NCBI GenBank assembly: GCA_963775935.1
Contig: CAVZKR010000004.1
Coordinates: forward strand, 496,001 to 560,000
DNA length: 64,000 nucleotides
Source of the DNA: JBBIPA01 sp963775935
GTDB taxonomy: Bacteria > Chloroflexota > Dehalococcoidia > GIF9 > UBA5629
Direction: 5' to 3'
In this document: positions 8,773-18,112 of the stretch, piece after piece
How positions within the stretch are numbered: position 1 is the stretch's first letter
How the letters are laid out: every line of letters begins with the position of its first letter
The notes under the pieces: model-generated
Told to the model about the DNA's origin: nothing
The model's input: the letters and a program-made list of their open reading frames with translations, nothing else
Databases searched by the model: none
Translations under genes and position numbers: made by a program

Positions 8773-8805
8773 TGCGTCGGCATTTAAACGTTAAAGGAGG
8801 TTGCT

Positions 8806-9570
8806 ATGAGGCCGCTGCAAACTGACCTGTCCATCTGGAAGAAATTCAACTTTGAGAAACCACCTGTCGGCGTCAAGTTCCTGTTCGAAAAACCGGAGGG
8901 AATAGAGCTGCTGGACAAAAAATTGGCGCTGTGTGAAATGCTCCCGGAAGCGCATCAGAGGAAGACTCCCTTCTATTTCACCAAAGAGCAGGAGAACTGC
9001 TTCGGTAAAGCAGCCTTGGGTATGATGGGGGAAGAGTCGACCGGTGCTGCTGCCAGCGGCCTTCTGGGATACAAATTGGAGCTTTTTCAAGAGCCACGGG
9101 CTAATACCCGTCTTTATAAACAAAATCACACTCTGGTTAAGGGGTCGGTGAACTATGTGGTATTTGCCCCGTTAAATACCATAACATTTGAACCTGACCT
9201 GCTCGTGCTGATGACTAATACCAGCCAGGCGGAAATCGTATTAAGGGCGATGACCTATTCCAGCGGAGATCTTTACGAGAGCAGAACATCAACTGCGCTG
9301 TCATGCTCCTGGCTTTATGCCTATCCTTATATCAGCGGCAAGCTTAACTACTTTATGACTGGTATGGGCTTCGGCAGCATTGGGAGAAAGGTATTTCAAC
9401 CTGGATGGGTACTGATATCAATTCCTTATGACAGAATACCAACCGTAACCCAGAACCTGAAGGAAATGAAGTGGGTTCTGCCGGCATATAGCTTCGATAA
9501 GAAAGAGGACTTTATCAAATACGAAGATAAAATAAAGGAAGAGATAAAGAAGGAACTTCAAAAACCCTGA
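8806..9570 (+). CDS. DUF169 family protein
   Basis: This 254-residue soluble protein matches DUF169 in its general sequence pattern: PPVGVKFLFEKPEG near the start, CFGKAALGM in the middle, and the FMTGMGFGSIGRKVFQPG and VLISIPYDRIP segments near the end. The family is common in anaerobic bacteria and archaea and has no established reaction. Conserved cysteines (in LCEMLPEA and ENCFGKA) suggest metal or cofactor binding, which is inference. The start follows aaaggagg at 8793-8800. No operon partner is present. Confidence 0.8.
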   Translation: MRPLQTDLSIWKKFNFEKPPVGVKFLFEKPEGIELLDKKLALCEMLPEAHQRKTPFYFTKEQENCFGKAALGMMGEESTGAAASGLLGYKLELFQEPRANTRLYKQNHTLVKGSVNYVVFAPLNTITFEPDLLVLMTNTSQAEIVLRAMTYSSGDLYESRTSTALSCSWLYAYPYISGKLNYFMTGMGFGSIGRKVFQPGWVLISIPYDRIPTVTQNLKEMKWVLPAYSFDKKEDFIKYEDKIKEEIKKELQKP

Positions 9571-9680
9571 GCCGGTCGGGCAGAATAACTATATATCGTC
9601 CCATCGCTTGCTGAAGCTAAAATGGAGCATCGCCGTAAACGTGGCTACACTGACTCGGAATTGCTCCACTGCAGGCTCGA

Positions 9681-9944
9681 TTATCTGCCGTACTTCAGTT
9701 TGGCGATGAACATAGCTATGTTTATGAACAGGCCAATGGTATTCCACAGAATAATAGGCGGCAATTTCAGCCAGATGCCGTAGGAAAGCCATAATATACT
9801 CCCAACCAGGTAGAGCGAGGTGAACACCATGCTAATCTCTTTAGCGCTCTTCAGTTTGTAGAGGCGGTACGCTTGTGGAATCAGCGCCCCGATAATGCAT
9901 GCCCCCGCCGCAAGACCTAGTAGTTGTTCATAAGACCATGTCAT
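9681..9944 (-). CDS. SemiSWEET-type sugar transporter
   Basis: This is an 87-residue membrane protein with three hydrophobic segments and the PQ motif in IPQAYRLYK. That is the layout of bacterial SemiSWEETs, which dimerise to move sugars by facilitated diffusion. A second signature is SLYLVGSILWLSYGIWLKLPPIILWNTIG with the conserved W and N pocket residues. The length is normal. The start ATG follows a weak aaggagtg stretch. The gene is isolated, and the substrate is not known. Confidence 0.85.
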   Translation of the reverse strand: MTWSYEQLLGLAAGACIIGALIPQAYRLYKLKSAKEISMVFTSLYLVGSILWLSYGIWLKLPPIILWNTIGLFINIAMFIAKLKYGR

Positions 9945-10158
9945 AGCACTCCTTTATAGCAACATTGATTCATTACGCAACCGCCTACTCATCCTATCTC
10001 CCGATTTAACACTACATCATAGCATGATTTATCGCAGATAAGAAAAGGATACCTGCTGTGTCATTTCCAATAAGTATGAGTTCCTGTCTTGTCGCTGGGT
10101 GAACATATCTGTAGAATAAGCATCAGAAAAATTTAAGCCAATCCCAAGGAGGCAGTGC

Positions 10159-10821
10159 ATGACAACACCGAAAGAAATACCCAGAGCTCTGGGCAAGGTA
10201 GTAGATGAGAAAATAGTGAAAGCCGACCTGGAGCGTTACCGCCAGATGGCTCTAAAACTGGGAGCTTCCGGGGCAGCCATTATCCCCAGCAGCGATGTCA
10301 TCGTGGATGAACGGGTACGGCTGAAGTGCGTGGTGCCACGCTGCCTGCGTGCTGGCGAAACACCGAACTGCCCCCCTTATGCCCCAGACCTGGAGCTCGT
10401 GCGGAAAGCGCTGAGTCGCTATCGCTGGGCAATCGTAATCAAATGCGATGTCAAGCCGATAGCAGACTTCGCTCCAAAGAAGCAGGGAACGAAGGAGGAA
10501 CAGCGGAAAACTCTCCTCTTCCACCAGAAAGGTGCTGAGGTAGTCAATGAGCTGGAACGTCAGGCGTTTAGAGACGGTTACCACCTGGCAATGGGATTGG
10601 GTGGCGGTTCATGCAAAGATTACCTGTGCCAGGGATTGACCTGCCAGTTCCTCGACAGCGGCAGATGCCGCTTCCCTCATCGCTCCCGACCGGCGATGGA
10701 AGCATTTGGCATCGACGTCACCACCCTGCTCAACAAGGTGGGCTGGGAACTTTATGCCCTATTGGGCAATACCGATAACATCCCCTGCGCCATCACCGCA
10801 GGCATTGTTTTTATCCATTGA
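10159..10821 (+). CDS. DUF2284 cysteine-rich metal-binding protein
   Basis: This 220-residue protein has conserved cysteines in three groups: RCLRAGETPNCPPYAPD (residues about 67-83), GGSCKDYLCQGLTC (about 149-162) and GRCRFPHRSRPAMEAFGID (about 168-186). These features define DUF2284, predicted to bind a metal or iron-sulfur cluster and common in methanogens and anaerobic bacteria. The function is unknown. A clear aaggagg precedes the ATG. A small gene follows with a ribosome-binding site overlapping the end, so the two are probably co-transcribed. Confidence 0.85.
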   Translation: MTTPKEIPRALGKVVDEKIVKADLERYRQMALKLGASGAAIIPSSDVIVDERVRLKCVVPRCLRAGETPNCPPYAPDLELVRKALSRYRWAIVIKCDVKPIADFAPKKQGTKEEQRKTLLFHQKGAEVVNELERQAFRDGYHLAMGLGGGSCKDYLCQGLTCQFLDSGRCRFPHRSRPAMEAFGIDVTTLLNKVGWELYALLGNTDNIPCAITAGIVFIH

Positions 10822-10832
10822 TGGAGGTATTT

Positions 10833-11003
10833 ATGTCAAAAGATATAGCGGAAATGATTGAAGAATACGTGCCTGAAGACCCTACCAGGTGGGGAAAGCT
10901 GTCAAGCGAGATACAGTGGCGTCGTCTGCAACTGATGCTGCTCAGGGAAATCCTTGTCGAATTGAGAAAATTAAACCAGGCACTGCCAGGAAAAGTGCTA
11001 TAA
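10833..11003 (+). CDS. Small hypothetical protein (56 aa)
   Basis: The start ATG at 10833 follows ggagg at 10823-10827, directly after the stop of the DUF2284 gene. The product is charged, with a predicted amphipathic helix rich in Leu/Arg (LQLMLLREILVELRKLNQAL) at the C-terminal half. I recognise no family. Coupling to the upstream gene suggests an accessory or regulatory partner, which is speculation. Confidence 0.6.
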   Translation: MSKDIAEMIEEYVPEDPTRWGKLSSEIQWRRLQLMLLREILVELRKLNQALPGKVL

Positions 11004-11100
11004 TTTAGTACACTACATGGCTCCCCATGCAATGTAATTTCGGCGAGAACGCTCGCTATCGACAAATCATAGCCAAGAAAAAGGAGGGTACACTACTGGT

Positions 11101-11460
11101 ATGAACAAGGCATTCGCTATCAAGATAGCTCTGTTATTGGTGCTCATCACGGGATTATTTGCTGCCCTGGGTTGCGATAACATGGTCAGGGGCGGCGCCG
11201 AGGTCGTCCTGGAAGGCGTGAGCGTCGGATCAGTATCCATGGAAGGTAAACCTGTCACCGGTCTACCGTCGCAAAAGGTAAACCTGAGGCTTAAAGTTGC
11301 TACCAACGAAGTGAGAATCAATACCAGCGGCGGCAAGACTACCATCGCTCTGAAACCCACTGACGCCATTATCGTCATCGGACCTGAAGGCACCACCTTC
11401 ACTGGTGTAAAATCAGAGCAGGTTGAAATTCAGTGGCAGACCACTGAATCAAGCAAGTAA
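11101..11460 (+). CDS. Small lipoprotein
   Basis: This 119-residue protein begins with a lysine-containing, hydrophobic signal peptide ending in a lipobox (AALGC, Cys at residue 25), so it should be lipid-anchored outside the membrane. The rest is predicted beta-rich with regular TxxGxK/V segments; no family is recognised. A ggaggg site is at 11082-11087. Its TAA stop shares one base with the ATG of pcrA, so the two are translationally coupled although their functions look unrelated. Confidence 0.75.
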   Translation: MNKAFAIKIALLLVLITGLFAALGCDNMVRGGAEVVLEGVSVGSVSMEGKPVTGLPSQKVNLRLKVATNEVRINTSGGKTTIALKPTDAIIVIGPEGTTFTGVKSEQVEIQWQTTESSK

Positions 11461-13715
11461 TGGATATTTTAGCTGAACTTAATCCCGCCCAGAGAAAGGC
11501 GGCTGAAACCATTGAAGGCCCACTGCTCATTCTCGCCGGTCCCGGCAGCGGCAAGACCCGGGTTATCACCCATCGCATCGCCTACCTCATCAAGGTTTGT
11601 CGCATCAATCCCTCTCGCATCATGGCGGTTACCTTCACCAACAAAGCTGCTAATGAGATGAGGGAACGATTGGGAAAATTGCTGGGGCAGACAGCGGAAG
11701 CGCTCACCCTGGGCACCTTCCATGCCATCTGCGCCCGCATTCTGCGCCAGGACGGCAGAGCCATCGGGCTGGACCCTAACTTCACCATCTATGATGAAGA
11801 CGACCAGCTCAGTCTCATCAAGCAGAGCATTCAGGAAGCAGGGCTCGACCCCAAGCAGTACACGCCGAGTGGGATTCAATCTGCCATCAAGTTCGCCAAG
11901 AGCCAGCTGCTGACGCCTAACGATTATGCCCAGAAGACGAGCAGCTACTTCGAAGAAGTCGCTCATCGAGTTTATGAGCGCTATCAGCAATTGCTCCACC
12001 AGACACAGACGGTTGACTTCGATGACCTGCTGATGAGGACGGTGCAACTGTTCAACCAGCACCAGGATATCCTCTCTAAATATCAGTCCCGCTACCTCCA
12101 TATGCTGGTCGACGAGTTTCAGGACACCAACACCACGCAGTACCTGCTTATCAAGCAGCTCGCTGGGAAGCATCGCAATATCTGCGTGGTGGGCGACCCT
12201 GACCAGTCCATCTACTCCTGGCGATTTGCCGATTTACGCAATATTTTGAGCTTCGAAAAAGATTACCCCGATGCCAGCATGGTGCTGCTGGAGCATAACT
12301 ATCGCTCCACCAAGAAGATACTGGAGGTGGCGCTAAGCCTTATCTCAGCAAATACCCAGCGCAAGCCAAAGCAACTGGTGACCGATAATGAAGAGGGCGA
12401 GCCGCTCACCATCGTTAGAGCGTACAACGAAGATGAAGAGGCGCAGTTCGTGGTCAGCGAAATCGATAAGCTGGTCAGCGCCAAGCTGGCAGCGCCTGGC
12501 GATTGTGCGGTGATGTACCGCGTCAATGCCCAGTCGAGAGCCCTGGAAGAAGCCTTCATGCGCTATGGCATGCCCTACCGTCTCGTCGGCGGCACCCGCT
12601 TTTACCAGAGACGCGAGATTAAGGACGTCATCGCCTATTTGAAATTTATCTACAATCCCAATGATAACGTGAGCCTGATGCGTATTATCAATGTGCCCGG
12701 CAGAGGCATCGGCCCGCGTACCCTCACCGAGCTATCAGCCTGGGCAAACGACCAGGGCATAGCAGTCTACAAAGCGCTGGAGATGGTGGCGGACGAGAAA
12801 GGACCTCCTCTGGCAGCGCGCGCCAGCAATTCCCTGACCATGTTTTTCAACCTCATAACCGAGCTCATCACCAGGAGCAAAGAGCTGCCGCTGAGCGACC
12901 TCCTCGAAGAGGTGGTAAATAAATCGGGGTACAAAGAATACATCGTGCATGAAGAAAACGGCGAGGATCGCTGGGACAATATCCGGGAACTGCGCACTGA
13001 AGCCAGGCAATACGACGGGCTCACTCCTGAGGAAGCATTGCTTACCTTCCTGGAGAAAGTGAGCCTGGTGTCGGACATCGACGAGCTGGAGGATAAGAGC
13101 GAAGCCACTGTCCTCACCACCTTGCATCAGGCGAAAGGTTTGGAGTTCTCCGTGGTGTTCATCATCGGCGTGGAAGAAGGGCTATTGCCCCATCGCAAAT
13201 CGCTGGACGATGCCGGGCAACTGGAAGAGGAGCGGCGACTGTGCTATGTGGGTGTGACCAGGGCAAAGAAACGGGTCTACCTGCTGCATACCTACCGACG
13301 CAGCTTATTCGGCAGCCTTAACGATAGCGAGCCTTCCCGCTTCCTCAATGATATACCTCAGGAGCTGGTCACCACCAAGCATCTTTGGGAAGAGGAGCAG
13401 AAACCATCGAGCGAAGACGATTACACGCCGGTAACCGCACTCTATTCCAAATCCTCGCCTAGAGTATTGAGCAACTACAACACTATCAAACGCATTCCCC
13501 TTGCCCAGCACAATGCCCAGCCGCCGCCACGATCAACCAGTACCATAAGCCTGAGCGTTGGCGATTCGGTGAGCCATCCCACCTTCGGCGAAGGGGTGGT
13601 GGTGAGCTGTTCGCGCACCAAGGACGACCAGGAGGTGACGGTCAACTTCACTTCGGCTGGAGTCAAGCGGCTCTTAGCCAGCCTGGCACGGTTAGATAAA
13701 GTGGAGAAGAGCTAA
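11460..13715 (+). CDS. pcrA: UvrD/PcrA-type ATP-dependent DNA helicase
   Basis: This is a superfamily 1A 3'-5' helicase of 751 residues, acting in nucleotide excision repair and in removing blocked replication or recombination intermediates. Walker A GPGSGKT is at about residues 25-31. Other SF1 motifs follow in order: FTNKAANEM, the DEFQDTN motif II, VVGDPDQSIYSWR motif III, LEHNYRS motif IV, LTTLHQAKGLEFSVVF motif V and VGVTRAKKRVYL motif VI. The C-terminal SVGDSVSHPTFGEGVV tail is the Tudor-like domain that binds RNA polymerase in PcrA. The length is normal. A hairpin-rich repeat follows the stop. Confidence 0.95.
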   Translation: MDILAELNPAQRKAAETIEGPLLILAGPGSGKTRVITHRIAYLIKVCRINPSRIMAVTFTNKAANEMRERLGKLLGQTAEALTLGTFHAICARILRQDGRAIGLDPNFTIYDEDDQLSLIKQSIQEAGLDPKQYTPSGIQSAIKFAKSQLLTPNDYAQKTSSYFEEVAHRVYERYQQLLHQTQTVDFDDLLMRTVQLFNQHQDILSKYQSRYLHMLVDEFQDTNTTQYLLIKQLAGKHRNICVVGDPDQSIYSWRFADLRNILSFEKDYPDASMVLLEHNYRSTKKILEVALSLISANTQRKPKQLVTDNEEGEPLTIVRAYNEDEEAQFVVSEIDKLVSAKLAAPGDCAVMYRVNAQSRALEEAFMRYGMPYRLVGGTRFYQRREIKDVIAYLKFIYNPNDNVSLMRIINVPGRGIGPRTLTELSAWANDQGIAVYKALEMVADEKGPPLAARASNSLTMFFNLITELITRSKELPLSDLLEEVVNKSGYKEYIVHEENGEDRWDNIRELRTEARQYDGLTPEEALLTFLEKVSLVSDIDELEDKSEATVLTTLHQAKGLEFSVVFIIGVEEGLLPHRKSLDDAGQLEEERRLCYVGVTRAKKRVYLLHTYRRSLFGSLNDSEPSRFLNDIPQELVTTKHLWEEEQKPSSEDDYTPVTALYSKSSPRVLSNYNTIKRIPLAQHNAQPPPRSTSTISLSVGDSVSHPTFGEGVVVSCSRTKDDQEVTVNFTSAGVKRLLASLARLDKVEKS

Positions 13716-13722
13716 GGTAGGG

Positions 13723-13774
13723 ACAGGTCTTCAGACCTGTTTGATGGTGGGTGGACAAACCTGAAGGTTTGTCC
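13723..13774. repeat. Pair of REP-like palindromes
   Basis: Two perfect hairpins lie in tandem: an 8-bp stem with loop TC at 13723-13740 (acaggtct/agacctgt) and a 10-bp stem with loop GA at 13753-13774 (ggacaaacct/aggtttgtcc). No T-run follows, so neither is a standard terminator. A hairpin of the same design (10-bp stem, loop TC) lies at 24360-24381. Confidence 0.75.
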
Positions 13775-13794
13775 CTGCATTTATGTATTTCGAA

Positions 13795-13823
13795 TTGCGT
13801 TCTTACACTAAACCGTGTAAAAT
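13795..13823 (+). promoter_or_regulatory. Promoter of mutL, probably giving a leaderless transcript
   Basis: TTGCGT (13795-13800), a 17-bp spacer and TAAAAT (13818-13823) put the transcription start close to 13830, only about two bases before the ATG at 13832. No ribosome-binding site is visible. Confidence 0.5.
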
Positions 13824-13831
13824 AGACTACC

Positions 13832-15531
13832 ATGCCCATCAAAATTTTAGACCCGAAAACCGTCTCCAAGATTGCTGCTGGCGAGGTAGTGGAGAGGCCA
13901 GCTTCAGTAGTGAAAGAGCTGGTGGAGAACGCCCTCGATGCCGGCGCCAGCCAGATTACAGTCGAGACCCAGGGCGGCGGCGTCACGTTAATCAAGGTAA
14001 TCGATAACGGTTTGGGTATACCTGCGGATGAAGCGGAACTTGCCTTCACCCGCCATGCTACCAGCAAAATCAATGCCCTGAGCGATTTAGAAAAGATAGC
14101 CACGCTCGGCTTCCGCGGTGAAGCGCTGCCCAGCATCGCTGCCATGGCTGATGTAGAGCTCACCACCAGGGCAGCCAGCGACGCTGCTGCCAGCTACCTC
14201 CGCCTTGCCAACGGCGAAGTAATCCAGCAAGAAAAGCGCAGCCGCCCCAGGGCACCACCGTCACCGTGCATCACCTGTTCCGCCACTTCCCGGCACGGCT
14301 CAAATTCCTCAAGTCGTCGACCACGGAAAATAGCCATATCGCCAATATGCTCACTCAGTATTCCTTCGCCTTCCCCGAGGTAAAGTTCAGCCTGACTATG
14401 GACAGTCGGCTCAGTCTGCGTACCCCGGGCAATGGTAATCTCCGAGATGCGGTAGCTGAAATTTACAGCCTTGAGGTTGCCCGCCAGATGATGGACACAG
14501 ACGAAACGGAGCAGGGTTACACCGTCAAAGGACTGGTAAGCCCTCCCTCCCTGTCTCGTTCCAGTCGCAACTACCTCAGCTTCTTCATCAACCGTCGCTG
14601 GGTGCACAGCAGCCTGCTGACACGGGCTGTGGAAGATGCCTACCAGGGCTTGCTCATGATTGGGAAGCGTCCCATCGCCATTATCAACGTATCGCTACCA
14701 CCTCAAGAACTCGATGTCAATGTCCACCCCAGCAAAACCGAGGTCAAGTTCCGCAACAGCCAATCGGTCTACAGCGCAGTGGCAAGGGCAATTAAAAGCG
14801 CCCTGCACCAGGCACCTCCGCCAAGCGTAAAGAGAAGCACACCGACCCCACCCACGCCGCGTCTGTTCACCGCCGAAGCCGAGGACAGGACTGACTCCGC
14901 ACAAACCGTTTACCCCACGCCACGACCAGCCGACGGCGTGATGAAAAACGGAGACGCGCCGTCTATACCCATTCTCAGGGTGGTAGGGCAACTCGCTGCC
15001 AGCTATATCATGGCAGAAGGTCCAGCGGGGCTGTACCTCATCGACCAGCATGCGGCACATGAGCGCGTCATCTTCGATAAAGTCCTGGTACAGCGCAGCC
15101 AGCAGCAGATAGAAGTGCAGGGACTTCTCGAGCCAGCGACTATCGAGCTCAGCCCGGGTCAAGAGCAGGCTTTCAACTCCCGAGCGGAGCTGCTCAGCCA
15201 GTTCGGCTTCAGCCTGGAACACTTCGGCGACAGGAGCTATCTGCTCCGAGCTGTGCCTGCGGTCATGGCTGGAGCCAATCTCATCGAAGCGGTGCAGTCG
15301 CTGCTCGATGCCCTGGCTGCTGATGAATATCCAGCAAAACGTGAGCAAACGATTGCTCAGTCCCTCGCTTGTCACGGAGCGGTCAAAGCCGGGCAACAGC
15401 TCAATTTCGAGGAGATGAGAGGGCTGATACGGCAACTGGAGGAGACAGCATCTCCCCGCACCTGCCCTCACGGCAGACCCACCATGATATACTTAAGCTC
15501 GAAGCAACTGGCAAAGGAGTTCGGCAGATAA
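13832..15531 (+). pseudogene. mutL: DNA mismatch repair protein MutL, single frameshift
   Basis: MutL couples mismatch recognition by MutS to strand incision. The N-terminal GHKL ATPase is clear (ELVENALDAGA, DNGLGI, TRHATSKI, GFRGEAL). The C-terminal dimerisation/endonuclease domain has DQHAAHER, ACHGAVKAG and CPHGRPT. Homology passes from one frame to the next at the C run 14245-14248, where one base is missing: upstream reads ...VIQQEKRSRP, downstream QGTTVTVHHLFRHFPARL. Both halves are full length and otherwise clean, so either a sequence error, a recent mutation or slippage is possible. The endonuclease motif ends in Asp rather than the usual Glu. Confidence 0.9.
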
Positions 15532-15536
15532 CAGCA

Positions 15537-16349
15537 GTGCCACCCGAGGAAAAATGGATTGACCTTAGCTGTTTGAAGTTCCACTACCTGGACTGGGGCA
15601 ATCCGTATGCTCAACCTATGGTGTTGCTCCACGGCTTTTGCAGCTATGCCCGCTACTGGGATTTCTTCGCACGGAGTATAAGGCGAGACTACCACGTGCT
15701 GGCGCCTGACCTGCGGGGTCATGGGGACAGCGGCCGTGGGCAGAGCTACACGCTCCACGATGGCGCTCAGGATATTGAAGAGTTTTTCTCCGTTTTGAAA
15801 TTGGACAACATTGTGCTGGTGGGGGTGTCCATGGGTGGACTTATCGCTATGTACTACGCTGCCACATATCCTGGGCGGCTCAGCAAGCTGGTAGTCATTG
15901 ATATCGGTCCTGAGTTTGCGCCCGCAGGCATCGAGCATATCCAGAGAGACCTGTCGAATGAACCCGAGTGCTTCAATTCGGAAGACGAGGCATTTCACCA
16001 CCTCAAGCAGGTTCAGCCGCTTCATTCCGACGGCTTTCTCAAACACCAGGCGAAGTATGGCTTGAAGCGAGATGAAGCTGGCAGGCTCAGGTTCAAGTAT
16101 GACAGGGCACTGTGCCGCATTGAGCTGCAATCGCAGGACTGGCTCTGGGACTATCTGGAAAAGATTAGTTGCCCCGCTTTGGTTATCCGCGCTGCTGATA
16201 GCGACATGCTGCTCAAAGAGACCGCTCAAAAGATGGTGGCAAAGCTGCCTCACGGTTCACTGGTTGAGGTTGCCCACGCCACCCACAACATCGTCGGCGA
16301 CAACCCGGAGGGATTCGAAAACGCGGTGCGAAGGTTTTTACGCCACTAG
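15537..16349 (+). CDS. Alpha/beta hydrolase
   Basis: This is a 270-residue hydrolase of the alpha/beta fold. The oxyanion-hole motif is LLHGFC, the nucleophile elbow is GVSMGG (Ser), the likely acid is Asp in RAADSD, and the catalytic His is in HATHN near the C-terminus. The substrate is unknown; the family includes esterases, haloperoxidases and C-C hydrolases. The GTG at 15537 lies 6 bp after the mutL stop. The frame is open further upstream inside mutL, but homology to hydrolases begins only after this point. An aaaggag lies 16 bases upstream, rather far, so the start is uncertain. Confidence 0.8.
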   Translation: MPPEEKWIDLSCLKFHYLDWGNPYAQPMVLLHGFCSYARYWDFFARSIRRDYHVLAPDLRGHGDSGRGQSYTLHDGAQDIEEFFSVLKLDNIVLVGVSMGGLIAMYYAATYPGRLSKLVVIDIGPEFAPAGIEHIQRDLSNEPECFNSEDEAFHHLKQVQPLHSDGFLKHQAKYGLKRDEAGRLRFKYDRALCRIELQSQDWLWDYLEKISCPALVIRAADSDMLLKETAQKMVAKLPHGSLVEVAHATHNIVGDNPEGFENAVRRFLRH

Positions 16350-16511
16350 TAAAATCTCGTTGTGTTAAAATTATAAAGGCATTAAAATAGTGATGCCATT
16401 TCGCAGTCAAATTATAGATTTACGTTAGACTAATCTATCCAATACAGTAATACCGTATTCGTAATTTGAAGGAATATTGCCGCACCGAAAAGATCAAAAG
16501 GGGATTTAATA

Positions 16512-16703
16512 ATGGAAACAGATGCTAAAGTTATAGAATGTCAGCATGAGCCTTGGTGCTCAAAGCCAGAAACATATTGTAGATATGTGGAAAAAATGGA
16601 GATACTAGATGAGCATGGTAATGTTATTGAAGTGATTGAACCCGGAATTCCGGAGGAGGACGTAGCCACTATCACTTGTGTCGAATGTAGCAAACAAGCG
16701 TAG
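16512..16703 (+). CDS. Small Cys-rich hypothetical protein (63 aa)
   Basis: This small acidic protein has five Cys residues, in ECQHEPWCSKPETYC and, at the end, CVECSK; the pattern could bind zinc. An aggggat site precedes the ATG. No family is recognised. It opens an AT-rich island (about 16.37-19.08 kb) that also holds a methyltransferase and a likely restriction enzyme. Confidence 0.6.
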   Translation: METDAKVIECQHEPWCSKPETYCRYVEKMEILDEHGNVIEVIEPGIPEEDVATITCVECSKQA

Positions 16704-16838
16704 TACGATTTTAGGGAACTGGTCGATCGAGTACCAGTTTAGATAGAATTGGCAGTAGTATCGTAAACTCAAAGAATTTCTAAAACCTATGTCAGTTTAA
16801 CAACTAAGAAGCATAATTCTTGGTTAGGTTTTGATTAT

Positions 16839-18074
16839 ATGAGCAGTGACAAATTAATTCGTGGCTTTTTATTTGCCTGTACAAAGGAAACAGAGGGCAA
16901 ATGTTTGAACAGCTTGCTTCTTGCTACAGATAAAGTATACGCACCAATTACTATAAGAGTAAGAAAAGGCGATCTTCTTTTTTTGAATAATATAGACACG
17001 GACACACTACATGGCGTATTTAGAGCAATCTCAGACGGATTTCACAACAAAGAAGATAAAGTATTTGCAGGTCGGTATCCATATCAAGTTAAAGTTGAAC
17101 CCCTGGGAAATAAAATAAAAATCCAAAATGCAAAAACGGTATTAGCAAAACTAGACGCTAGCAAAAGAAACAAGCCCTTATTTGGGAAAAAATTAGTCAA
17201 TTTACTCAATACTTTCCTAGAAGCATCGGGCGCTTCTCTTTCCAACATGGCTGCACAGGTAAATGATCATAGTAACACCTTATTAGAACAAATAAATGAA
17301 ATTACTACGAGTAAAGCATCCCTAGATATTGAGAGCGAAATTCCTCTTGTCGAGACAACTACATTCTGGGATTTCCCCAGACAGAGCTATGGTTTAACAC
17401 CGAAAGGGAATAACAAGTATGCAGGGGTCACTCCTGCAATGATAATTTATAACATGATTTGGCGCTATACAAACCCAGGTGACATTGTTGTCGACCCCAT
17501 GTGTGGAAGTGGAACTACAATAGATGTATGTAAAGAGGAGAAAAGAAATGTTATAGGATATGACATCGTCTCAACAAGACCCGATATAATTCAGAATGAT
17601 GCTAGAAATATACCGCTTGAAAATAACTCTGTTGATATGATTTTCATCGATTCTCCATATGGGGATAATATCAAATACAACCATCATCCGAATAATATTG
17701 GCAATATATCCAGCGAATCAGAAGAGTTCTATGACGAGCTGGAGAAGGTAATTAAAGAATCTCACAGAATCCTCAAAGATGGAAAGGTCCTAGGTTGGTT
17801 AATTGGTGACCAATGGGTCAAAAAAGTATTTACCCCAGTAGGATTTAAGATTTATGAGAGGCTATGCAAATATTTTGAACCTGTTGACCTAATTTGCGTT
17901 AATCGTAGAGGACAGTCTTCAAATACCGATATGTGGCATAACCGCGCCAGGAGATTTAATTTTTACCTGCGCGGTTTTAAGTATCTAATACTAGTCAGAA
18001 AAACAGAGGAGAAATCCAAACCAAAATTATCTCGCAAAATCGAATGGGCGCGATATGATAGAGGAAACAGATGA
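16839..18074 (+). CDS. DNA methyltransferase with N-terminal DCD/EVE-like domain
   Basis: This 411-residue protein is an amino-group (N4/N6) DNA methyltransferase. The SAM-binding motif I is DPMCGSGTT (residues 219-227) and the catalytic motif IV is DSPYG (271-275), a variant of DPPY/SPPY. The order, with YAGVTPAMIIYNMIW before motif I, suggests a permuted class. Residues about 9-88 (RGFLFACTKET...CL; GDLLFLNN.DTDTLHGVFRA; AGRYPYQVKV) match the pattern of the DCD domain, a PUA-like fold related to EVE/YTH domains. The codon and base use are AT-rich compared with the neighbours. With the next gene it probably forms a restriction-modification pair. Confidence 0.8.
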   Translation: MSSDKLIRGFLFACTKETEGKCLNSLLLATDKVYAPITIRVRKGDLLFLNNIDTDTLHGVFRAISDGFHNKEDKVFAGRYPYQVKVEPLGNKIKIQNAKTVLAKLDASKRNKPLFGKKLVNLLNTFLEASGASLSNMAAQVNDHSNTLLEQINEITTSKASLDIESEIPLVETTTFWDFPRQSYGLTPKGNNKYAGVTPAMIIYNMIWRYTNPGDIVVDPMCGSGTTIDVCKEEKRNVIGYDIVSTRPDIIQNDARNIPLENNSVDMIFIDSPYGDNIKYNHHPNNIGNISSESEEFYDELEKVIKESHRILKDGKVLGWLIGDQWVKKVFTPVGFKIYERLCKYFEPVDLICVNRRGQSSNTDMWHNRARRFNFYLRGFKYLILVRKTEEKSKPKLSRKIEWARYDRGNR

Positions 18075-18112
18075 ATCATTAAACTAGGGTGAGTAATGCA
18101 GCGAGGACTAAA

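Noticed and set aside
14266..15531. Second half of mutL as a separate gene starting at 14266
   Set aside because: The homology continues directly from the first half in another frame, so it is one broken gene.
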